A stretch of 64,000 nucleotides of DNA from WHSW01 sp963767475 (GTDB taxonomy: Bacteria > Actinomycetota > Thermoleophilia > Solirubrobacterales > 70-9), in the NCBI GenBank assembly GCA_963767475.1, contig CAVYEI010000005.1, forward strand, positions 186,001 through 250,000, read 5' to 3'. The notes beneath the pieces were generated by a model, which did no database searches, had not been told where the DNA came from, and saw nothing but the letters and a program-made list of their open reading frames with translations. The position numbers were made by a program, and so were the translations under genes. Positions 37,959-44,528 of the stretch are shown here, in pieces (position 1 is the first letter of the stretch; the number at the start of each line of letters is the position of its first letter).

Positions 37959-38666
37959 TTACTTCTTCGCCCCCTGGACGTTGTCGAGCAGGTACTGGAC
38001 CAGGCCCTGAAGATCCTTCTCGGTCAGCGTCGTGCCGAAGTCCTGGGGCATGATCCCCTCGGAGAAGCCCGAGGCGATCTGCGAGTTCGGGTCGACGATC
38101 TGCTGCTGGATGAACGCGGCATCCTTGCCCGCCAGCGCCTGGTCGAGGTCGGGGCCGGTGGACGAGTTCGTGCCCGCGGCCTCCAGCGTGTGGCAGATCC
38201 CGCACTTCTCGGCGAACAGCTCGGGCGGATCGAGCTGCGGCGGCTTTGCCCCCGGCACGCCGGCGACGCTGGCGACGTAGGTGGCGACGTCCTCGGCGTC
38301 CTGGCCGGTGACCAGCTCGGCGGGCATGTACACGCGCCCGTAGTTGGCGACGCCCTCATCGGTCACCCGCGGCGACTCGATCTGGGTCTGGACGACGCCC
38401 TCGATCGTGTCGTTGTCCATGCCGTCGGCGCGAGCCTGGGCGAAGGCGGCGTCGAGATCGGGACCGATGTCGGTGCTCGTGCCCGCCTGGGCGAGCGCGT
38501 GGCAGGTGCCGCATTTGGATTGGAAGAGCGCTCGGCCGCGTTCGACGTCGGCGTCCTCGCTGACATCGCAGCCGCCGAGAACGAGGCCGCCGGCAAGCGC
38601 CGCGACGACGATGCCGAGGCGGGCCGGGGCGGTCCGCCGGCGACTGCGGGAGAAGGCTGAACGCAC
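37959..38666 (-). CDS. diheme c-type cytochrome lipoprotein
   Basis: 235 residues. Lipoprotein signal with lipobox LGGC (Cys33), so it is tethered to the outer face of the membrane. Two cytochrome c domains: CGTCH (about 52-56) with Met in RVYMPAE, and CGICH (about 156-160) with Met in GIMPQDFG, each giving His/Met heme coordination. The likely job is electron delivery to the CuA site of the nearby catalytic oxidase. Start GTG 38666 is supported by a TAGGAT box 7 nt upstream. Confidence 0.92.
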   Translation of the reverse strand: MRSAFSRSRRRTAPARLGIVVAALAGGLVLGGCDVSEDADVERGRALFQSKCGTCHALAQAGTSTDIGPDLDAAFAQARADGMDNDTIEGVVQTQIESPRVTDEGVANYGRVYMPAELVTGQDAEDVATYVASVAGVPGAKPPQLDPPELFAEKCGICHTLEAAGTNSSTGPDLDQALAGKDAAFIQQQIVDPNSQIASGFSEGIMPQDFGTTLTEKDLQGLVQYLLDNVQGAKK

Positions 38667-38673
38667 GGCTGGA

Positions 38674-38679
38674 ATCCTA
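38674..38679 (-). promoter_or_regulatory. -10 box TAGGAT for the diheme cytochrome
   Basis: On the minus strand TAGGAT is followed by 7 nt and GTG 38666; predicted leaderless start. Confidence 0.5.
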
Positions 38680-38786
38680 TCTGTCCGGCAGGCGAGGGCC
38701 CGTGGCTAGCGGGTGGCATCCCGGGGCGGATCCGTTAGGGTTCGAGCCGATCTGCACTAGCTGGACAAGAGAAGGACGTCGGGTAG

Positions 38787-39209
38787 ATGGAAGTTCGTGA
38801 GGGGATGTCGCGCGTAGTGCTGACCGTGGGGCCGGATCACACCCTGCGCGACGCCGCCAAGCGGATGACCGAGAAGTCCGTCGGCGCGGCCGTGGTCATC
38901 GACGAGCAGCTTCCCGGCCCGGGCGTCGTCTCCGAGCGCGACATCCTCAACTCGCTCGGCAGGGGCGAGGACCCCGACACCGAGCGCGTCGCCGACCACA
39001 TGACCGACACGGTGATCTCCGCCGCTCCGGAGTGGAGCCTCGAGCGCGCCGCGGTCGAGATGTCTCGCCGTCACATCCGCCACCTGGTCGTGGTCGAGAA
39101 CGGCGAACTGGTCGGAGTGCTCTCGATGCGAGACATCGTCCGCGTCTGGACCTCCGACGGCGCCACGGCGAGCACGGTCTCGCCCGACGCCGAGCAGAGC
39201 GCCGCGTAG
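38787..39209 (+). CDS. CBS-domain pair protein
   Basis: 140 residues, two CBS motifs: the first ends GVVSERDILN, the second HIRHLVVVENGELVGVLSMRDIVR. Such stand-alone pairs bind adenosine nucleotides and sense energy state; the partner is unknown. AGAAGGA lies before the ATG, so this gene has an ordinary leader. Its stop and that of the converging gene form the palindrome TAGCGCTA (39207-39214). Confidence 0.9.
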   Translation: MEVREGMSRVVLTVGPDHTLRDAAKRMTEKSVGAAVVIDEQLPGPGVVSERDILNSLGRGEDPDTERVADHMTDTVISAAPEWSLERAAVEMSRRHIRHLVVVENGELVGVLSMRDIVRVWTSDGATASTVSPDAEQSAA

Positions 39210-39211
39210 CG

Positions 39212-39495
39212 CTACGAGTCGCTCTTCGAGGTCTGCTCGAGGGGCACGGCGGGGATCACCGCGGTGGCGATCCGCTGCTTGCGGGGCAGGCGATTGAACT
39301 GCTCGCGGGCGTCGTGGATCCAGGCGCGGAGCGCGAACAGGGCGATCACCGCGCCGGCGACGCCGTACGGCCACCAGGTGAAGATTGAGGCGATCACGGC
39401 GGCGAGGCCGAAGGCGATCAGCACCGGCTGCCACGACGACTCCGGGACGTAGACGAGCTCGAGGGCGGCTCTCCGTTGCGGCGATCGTCGGCCAT
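39212..39495 (-). CDS. small two-helix membrane protein, last gene of the ctaB operon (one frameshift)
   Basis: From ATG 39495: MADDRRNGE, a break near 39470, then ELVYVPESSWQPVLIAFGLAAVIASIFTWWPYG and VAGAVIALFALRAWIHDAREQF, two membrane helices, and a basic tail; about 95 residues. Starts 2 nt after the 36-residue ORF upstream. Size, topology and position suggest a small oxidase subunit (subunit IV-like), but I cannot confirm homology. Confidence 0.6.
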
Positions 39496-39497
39496 CG

Positions 39498-39608
39498 TCA
39501 GCCGATGTAGACGATCGCGACGAAGAAGGTGAAGCCGAAGACGCCGATTGCGATCGCCGCGGTGACCAGGCCGGATCCGAGGGTTGATGAGGCGCGGGTG
39601 CGGTCCAT
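39498..39608 (-). CDS. 36-residue single-helix membrane protein
   Basis: ATG 39608 to TGA 39498: MDRTRASSTLGSG, a membrane helix of about 20 residues (TAAIAIGVFGFTFFVAIVY), then IG. It fits exactly between ctaB and the following two-helix gene (2 nt gap). Length and topology resemble the single-helix small subunits of heme-copper oxidases such as the 34-residue subunit IIa of Thermus ba3. Homology is not proven. Too short for most gene callers. Confidence 0.55.
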   Translation of the reverse strand: MDRTRASSTLGSGLVTAAIAIGVFGFTFFVAIVYIG

Positions 39609-39626
39609 CGAGGCAGCGCGTTTGTA

Positions 39627-40592
39627 TCAGACGACCGCGTCCACGGCCATCGCGCAGAAGAGCAGCGCCAGGTAGGCGAGCGAGGACAGGTAGAGGCGCA
39701 GCGCCGCGGCGCGGGTCGGAGCGGCGCAGCAGGCGGATGGCGAGGATCGTGAACCCGGCCCCGAGCATCGAGCGCGGAGGCGGCGTAGATCGCGCCGAGG
39801 AAGCCGGTGGCGACCGGGAGCAGCGTGAAGGCGACCAGGATCAGCGTGTAGACGACGATCTGGCGCCGGGTGGCCGCCTCGCCCTTGACCACCGGCAGCA
39901 TCGGCACGCCGGTGCGGGCGTAGTCGTCCTTGATCAGCAGCGAGAGGGCCCAGAAGTGCGGCGGGGTCCACAGGAAGACGATCCCGAACGGATACAGAGC
40001 CTCCGGGGCCAGCCCACCGGTGGCGGCGGCCCAGCCGACCAGCGGCGGCACCGCGCCGGCGGCGCCGCCGATGACGATGTTCTGCGGCGTCAGCGGCTTG
40101 AGCCAGACGCGTGTAGACGAACACGTAGCCCAGCAGCCCGGTGAGCGCCAGCACGGCGGAGAGCACGTTGACGGTGAGCGCGAGCTGGATCGTCGCCAGC
40201 GCGCCGAGCACGATCCCGAAGATGAGCCCGTGCAGGGGCGCGATTCGCCCCGCGACCAGCGGCCGGCCGCGGGTGCGCGCCATGCGCGCGTCGCGGTCGC
40301 GGTCGATGTAGTGGTTGATCGCTCCGGCGCCGCCGGCCGCCAGGTATCCGCCGAGCATCGTCCAGAGCACGGTCGAGATCGGCGGGAAGGCGCCCTCGGC
40401 GACGATCATCGTCGCCACCGTGGTCAGCAGCAGCAGCGAGATGATCCGCGGCTTGGTCAGCGCGATGTAGTCGCGGACCGTCGCCGCGACGCTGTGCTCG
40501 CCGGCGCGCGGCAGGCGGACCGGCGCCGCGATCCCCGGCGACTCGAGCTGGCCGGCGTCGCCCGGGCGGCTGGTTGTGGTCGCGCTCTCCAT
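39627..40592 (-). CDS. ctaB: protoheme IX farnesyltransferase (heme O synthase; about three frameshifts)
   Basis: UbiA-type prenyltransferase that makes heme O. ATG 40592 overlaps the ctaA stop. Seen: DYIALTKPRIISLLLLTTV; the first Asp-rich motif in NHYIDRDRDARMARTRGRPLV; LGYVFVYTRL; then, after a break near 40112, PLTPQNIVIGGAAGAVPPLVGWAA, FLWTPPHFWALSL and KDDYARTGVPMLPVV. Breaks near 39772 and 39718 precede the end LYLSSLAYLALLFCAMAVDAVV. About 320 residues, normal length. Confidence 0.93.
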   Translation of the reverse strand: MESATTTSRPGDAGQLESPGIAAPVRLPRAGEHSVAATVRDYIALTKPRIISLLLLTTVATMIVAEGAFPPISTVLWTMLGGYLAAGGAGAINHYIDRDRDARMARTRGRPLVAGRIAPLHGLIFGIVLGALATIQLALTVNVLSAVLALTGLLGYVFVYTRLAQAADAAEHRHRRRRRRGAAAGRLGRRHRWAGPGGSVSVRDRLPVDPAALLGPLAADQGRLRPHRRADAAGGQGRGGHPAPDRRLHADPGRLHAAPGRHRLPRRDLRRLRARCSGPGSRSSPSACCAAPTRAAALRLYLSSLAYLALLFCAMAVDAVV

Positions 40593-41621
40593 CAGGCCGT
40601 CGCGGCTCCCGTCGCCTGCGGGCGCGTAAGGCGCTCGGGGGCCGGCGCCGACGCCGGCAGCAGGGTCGCGGTCGCGTAGACCACCGTCGCCCACAGGGTC
40701 GTGCCGAGCGCCAGGTGTCCGACGATCAAGCCCGCGTGCTTGCCGGCCCAGACGTTGACCGCGCCGAGCGCGACCTGGCCCGAGCAGGATCAGCGGCGCG
40801 ATCCAGAATGCCCGGCTCGGGGCGCGGCGGCGCAGTGCCAGGGCCGCCATCGCGAGCACCGAGATCGCGGCCAGGTACATGAACATCCGGTGGGTGAGCT
40901 GGATGTCGGCGAGCCGCGACTGGCCGAACGAGAGCGCCCCCTGGCCGTTGCAGCCCGGGAACTGAGCGCTGCTCCAGCCGGTGCCGCAGGCCGAGTGCGC
41001 GCCGACCAGCGGCTGAGCCTCGGTGCCGTGGTACTCGGTGCCGGCGACGTAGCCGCCGGCGACGATCGTCGCCAATACCAGCACGGAGGTGACTATTCCC
41101 AGCGGGCGCAGGCCACGCACGGCAGCCTGGGCCGGGGCCGACGTCGTCTCGGCGCCCCTTCGGAGCACGAACAGGAGCCCGAGCAGAATCATCGCCAGCC
41201 CCAGATGCGCGGCGACGAGCTCGTCCTCGAGCCCCTGCTCAACCGTGAGCCCGCCGAGCGCCGCCTGGGCGAGGACGAGCAGGCCGGCGGCGATTGAGCC
41301 GCGAACCAGGAGCCGGTGCTCTCGCAGGCGCCGGAAAGCCTTCAGCGCCAGCAGCGCGATCAGCACCGTGACCACGGTCGCCGCGATCCGGTGGGAGAAC
41401 TCGATCACCGACTCGGCCGAGTCCGCCGGCAGGACGCCGCCCTCGCACAGGGGCCAGCCGTGGGTGCCGCTGCCCGCCGCGCCGCAGCCGAGGCCGGAGT
41501 CGCTGACGCGGACGACGCCGCCAATCAGGATCAGGGCGAAGGTGGCGACGATGGTGACGGTGACGAGGCGGCGGAAGCGGGATAGCTCGTCCGCATCGCC
41601 ACGAACGGCGACTGCAGTCAT
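40592..41621 (-). CDS. ctaA: heme A synthase (one frameshift)
   Basis: Oxidises heme O to heme A. Eight helices in two halves; conserved His seen in VIEFSHRIAA, AAHLGLA, QLTHRMFMY and, after the break near 40790, VGHLALGT. The Cys pair typical of actinobacterial/Bacillus CtaA is represented by HSACGTGW and FPGCNG. About 342 residues. ATG 41621 is 5 nt after the stop of the ligand-less subunit I, with a TAGCCT box 7 nt before it inside the end of that gene, so it can be transcribed with that gene or alone. Confidence 0.92.
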
Positions 41622-41626
41622 CGGAC

Positions 41627-43447
41627 TCAGGCTACCGGGGCACTATCGCCGTCGTCGGAGTCCGGGGATCGCTCCTCGGCTGCCTCCGACCCCTGCTCGG
41701 CCGGCTCCGCTTCCGCGACGGCCACCGCGGCCGGCTCGGGCTCCGGACTGGCGATTCGCTCGGGTCCCGCCGGCGGCTTGAAGGCCCGCTCGCGGCGGGC
41801 GATCCACTCGCGGATGTCGTGCAGCGGCTCGCCGCTGCGCACGTCCGGGACCGCGTCGAAGTTGTGCGGCGGCGGTGGCGAGAGCGCGAACCATTCGAGC
41901 GTGGTGCCGCGCCACGGATCATGGCCGCGGGCGGGGATCCCGTTGTTCCAGCTGTAGGCCGCGTTGCCGAGCTCGAGCAGGATTCCGAGCACGAGGATGA
42001 AGGCACCGATCGAGGCAATCAGGTTGTAGCCATCGACGCCGGCGTCCTCGTAGTACTTGTAGACGTCGACCGGCTGGCCCTCGAGCCCGGCGAGGAACAT
42101 CGGCACGACGTAGAGGTTGAGCCCGATCAAGATCATCAGCAGGGCGGTCTTGCCGACGCCCTCGCCCAGCAGCCTGCCCGAGATCTTCGGGAACCAGTAG
42201 TGCAGGGCTGCGAAGCCGCCGATCACGCCGCCACCGACGAGCACGTAGAGCGTGTCGCCCTGGCTCGCGGTCGTGTAGTCGAGCCCCCAGCCGACCGGGA
42301 TCACCGAATAGCTGAGCTCGCCGGCGAGCCCGAAGGAGATCATCGCGATCGCCGCCAGCGCGTACCAGGTGGCCGCCCGAAGCTCGAGCGTCCCACCCCA
42401 GATCGTCGCGATCCAGTTGTAGAACAGGGCCCCGAGCGGAACCAGGAGCGCGAGCGCGAACGCCATCGCCATGATCGTCCAACCCTCGTTCAGCGGGGCG
42501 ATGTACATGTTCTGCATCCAGGCGAGCAGGCCGAGCACGGCCACGGCCACGAACGAGGTGGCGATCGCACGGCGGCTGAAGATCGGCTTGCGGGCAAAGG
42601 TCGGCAGGATCTCGGAGATCGCGCCGGCGGCGGCGAGGAAAGTGATCAGGTAGGTGCCGGTGAAGAAGATGTAGGAGAGGTGCTGGTAGAGCAGCGGCGC
42701 TCCGCCCTCCTGGGAGTCGAAGAAGACACCGTCGAAGCGGCGATCGATCTCGAGCATCGTCAGGGCCGCGATCATCGCCGGCCCGATCACCAGCAGCACG
42801 TAGCCGATCACGGTCGCCGCCCAGGTGAACGCCGGCACCCGGCGCCAGGCGAGCCCGGGGGCTCGCAACTTGCGCACGGTGACCACGAGGTTGATCGCGA
42901 AGCAGGTGAAGCCGAGGGCCGCCAGCGCCATGCCGGCGATCCAGGCGTCGGCACCGTTGGAGGGCGAGAAGGCGAGGTCGGAGAGCGGTGGCAGTGCGGC
43001 GCTGCCGGTCTCCGGGGCGGTGTAGAGGAAGCTGGCGAGGATCGTCACCCCGCCGGCGAGATAGAGGTAGTAGGAGAGCTGGTTGAGCCGCGGCAGCGCC
43101 ACCCCTCGAGCGCCGATCTGAAGCGGGACGATGTAGCCGATCAGCCCCAGCGCCAGAGGCACGCAGGCGAGGACGACGAAGGTGACCACCGAGGCGCTCA
43201 TCAGCCGGTCGAAGATCTCCGGCTTCAGCAGCGTGTTCTCGGGCACGATCAGCTGTGCCCGCATGAGGAAGAACTGGGTTGCGGCGATCGCGAGGAAGGT
43301 CAGCGCCGTGCCGATGTAGAGCAGGGCGACGCTCTTGTGGTCGGCGCTGGTCGCGCGCTCGATCCACGCCTGGCGCGGCTGGCGGATGTCGCGGGTGACG
43401 ATCTCGGGACGCACGGTGTCGGTCGCGCTGGTGGCCGGCGGGGTCAT
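41627..43447 (-). CDS. heme-copper oxidase subunit I homolog lacking all metal ligands
   Basis: 606 residues, uninterrupted, about 12 helices, alignable with true subunit I from ATSADHKSVALLYIGTA to TTLEWFALSPPP. Every cofactor ligand is replaced. Helix II THG/THA is LMSASVV; helix VI GHPEVY (CuB His, cross-linked Tyr) is FTGTYL; helix VII WAHHM is WMQNM; helix X VAHIHF is LVGGGV. The D-channel Asp (APDMAFPR) is ARGVALPR and the K-channel Lys (GIKIFSW) is GALFYNW. Scaffold motifs stay: PLQIGA, TFARKPIF, ATIWGG, YWFPKISGR. A Glu/Pro/Ala-rich tail of about 45 residues is extra. ATG overlaps the subunit II-like stop (ATGA). It cannot be an ordinary oxidase; scaffold, assembly or sensing roles are guesses. 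Confidence 0.9.
   Translation of the reverse strand: MTPPATSATDTVRPEIVTRDIRQPRQAWIERATSADHKSVALLYIGTALTFLAIAATQFFLMRAQLIVPENTLLKPEIFDRLMSASVVTFVVLACVPLALGLIGYIVPLQIGARGVALPRLNQLSYYLYLAGGVTILASFLYTAPETGSAALPPLSDLAFSPSNGADAWIAGMALAALGFTCFAINLVVTVRKLRAPGLAWRRVPAFTWAATVIGYVLLVIGPAMIAALTMLEIDRRFDGVFFDSQEGGAPLLYQHLSYIFFTGTYLITFLAAAGAISEILPTFARKPIFSRRAIATSFVAVAVLGLLAWMQNMYIAPLNEGWTIMAMAFALALLVPLGALFYNWIATIWGGTLELRAATWYALAAIAMISFGLAGELSYSVIPVGWGLDYTTASQGDTLYVLVGGGVIGGFAALHYWFPKISGRLLGEGVGKTALLMILIGLNLYVVPMFLAGLEGQPVDVYKYYEDAGVDGYNLIASIGAFILVLGILLELGNAAYSWNNGIPARGHDPWRGTTLEWFALSPPPPHNFDAVPDVRSGEPLHDIREWIARRERAFKPPAGPERIASPEPEPAAVAVAEAEPAEQGSEAAEERSPDSDDGDSAPVA
41629..41634 (-). promoter_or_regulatory. 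-10 box TAGCCT for ctaA-ctaB
   Basis: On the minus strand TAGCCT overlaps the last codons of the upstream gene and is followed by 7 nt and the ctaA ATG. Confidence 0.5.
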
Positions 43448-44352
43448 CCGGCGTCCTCCCTTTGCTGCACGTCGTTGACGATGCCCTGGGCCTCGGTGAG
43501 CTCGGCGCCCAGCCGCTCGATGTGGGCCTGGTACTCGGGCACGGTGACCACCCGCACCCAGGAGCGCATCGCCGGGTAGCTGGTGCCGGAGAAGACCGTC
43601 GAGGCGCCGGCGTAGCGGCCGACCTCGTCGGCCGTGAACCAGGTCTGCACGACCTCGCCGGGCGAGGCCTGGACCTGACCGCCGAGCGCCGGCACGTGCC
43701 AGCTGTGGAGAACGTCGGTCGAGGTGACGTTGAGGACGACCGCGGTGTCGACCGGCACCACCAGCTCGCCGTAGGAGAAGGTGCGCTGGCCCGGGCGTCC
43801 GCCGGGGTACTCGAACCGCCACAGCCACTGCTGGGCGATCGCGTCGATCTGCAGCGGGCTCGTCTCGGTCGGCTCGCTGCCGGTGATCGGCTCCTCGCCG
43901 GTGGCCGACTCCTCGTCGGCGGCGACCGAAATCGGCGGCAGCCCCTTGACGCCGACCTGGGCCGTCTGCGCGCCGCCGAGGCCGTTCGCCCCGGAGGGCA
44001 CGAGGTCGCGGGCGTCGTTGGTCTTGATCACCCCGAAGACGAAGATCGCGATCGCCAGCACGCTGAGTCCGCCGACCACCGGGCGGAAGGCGCCCCGGCC
44101 GGCGGCGAAGCGAACCGGCTCGCGGCCGCGGCGCTCGCGAAAGCGGACCACGGCGACGATCAGCGCCGCGTTGATGATCACGGCCACGGCGATGGTGATC
44201 ACGATCATCACCACGTAGCTGGAGTGGATCGCGTCGGCGTTCGGCGAGTGCGGCGCCGGAGGTGCGAGCTCGACCGCGTACGCGGGCGCCGCCGCCCACG
44301 CGAAGGCGAGCAGGGCGGTGAGGGCGGCGAGCAGGATCGTCCGACGGCTCAA
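43444..44352 (-). CDS. cytochrome oxidase subunit II homolog lacking the CuA site
   Basis: 302 residues. Signal peptide ending PAYAVE, two membrane helices (about 45-70 and 88-108), a long acidic insert (about 115-160), then the cupredoxin domain with QQWLWRFEYPGG and VLHSWHVPALGG. The CuA block of the real subunit II in this window (CTELCGTGHATM) aligns without gaps to STVFSGTSYPAM: both Cys are Ser, Glu is Val, His is Tyr; only Met and the earlier His remain. A binuclear CuA centre cannot form. First gene of a run with the ligand-less subunit I, ctaA and ctaB. TTG start is supported by TAGAAT 9 nt upstream. Confidence 0.9.
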   Translation of the reverse strand: MSRRTILLAALTALLAFAWAAAPAYAVELAPPAPHSPNADAIHSSYVVMIVITIAVAVIINAALIVAVVRFRERRGREPVRFAAGRGAFRPVVGGLSVLAIAIFVFGVIKTNDARDLVPSGANGLGGAQTAQVGVKGLPPISVAADEESATGEEPITGSEPTETSPLQIDAIAQQWLWRFEYPGGRPGQRTFSYGELVVPVDTAVVLNVTSTDVLHSWHVPALGGQVQASPGEVVQTWFTADEVGRYAGASTVFSGTSYPAMRSWVRVVTVPEYQAHIERLGAELTEAQGIVNDVQQREDAG

Positions 44353-44361
44353 GGCGGCGCC

Positions 44362-44367
44362 ATTCTA
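44362..44367 (-). promoter_or_regulatory. -10 box TAGAAT for the pseudo-oxidase operon
   Basis: On the minus strand TAGAAT is followed by 9 nt and TTG 44352. The same hexamer stands before the catalytic coxB (32818-32823). Confidence 0.5.
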
Positions 44368-44406
44368 ATCGTGAACCGCGGCGCGATCCCCGCCCGATCA
44401 CGCGCA

Positions 44407-44523
44407 CCCTCCTCGATCTCTGCGGAAAACCCACACCGCAGGGGCGTTTTTTTGCGAAAGCTCGGGGCCACAGCTGCCGATAAGGGCGCAGGGGGCAATA
44501 CCGCGACGCGTCTTTGAGGAGGG
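44407..44523 (+). ncRNA. structured 5' leader with Shine-Dalgarno-closing stem (possible riboswitch)
   Basis: CCCTCCTC (44407-44414) is perfectly complementary to GAGGAGGG (44516-44523), which contains the Shine-Dalgarno site of the glycosidase gene (GTG 44529). Inside lie a TGCGG/CCGCA hairpin (44421-44425 with 44436-44440), a run of seven T, GCGAAAGC, and GC-rich blocks. The closed stem would hide the ribosome-binding site. The GAAA loop and following GGGG block recall c-di-GMP-I riboswitches, but other consensus elements do not fit, so no class is assigned. Confidence 0.45.
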
Positions 44524-44528
44524 CCTAG

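Noticed and set aside
28825..40800. Pseudogene island (degrading genes)
   Set aside because: Breaks are single-base, near G/C runs, hit essential respiratory genes and leave all motifs intact. Real decay would also show substitutions and larger losses.
39627..41621. Apparent 664-residue CtaA-CtaB fusion
   Set aside because: The CtaA frame breaks near 40790; in the restored frame its TGA (40592-40594) overlaps the ctaB ATG. They are two genes.
41627..43447. Assignment of the second subunit I to nitric oxide reductase, cbb3 or ba3 classes
   Set aside because: As I know those classes they retain the helix II, VI, VII and X histidines; none is present here, and the overall sequence is closest to A-type oxidases.
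44407..44523. Firm call of a c-di-GMP-I riboswitch
   Set aside because: A GAAA loop and GGGG block are similar, but the expected GCAAAGCC and downstream tetraloop-receptor elements are not clear. Kept only as an unclassified structured leader.
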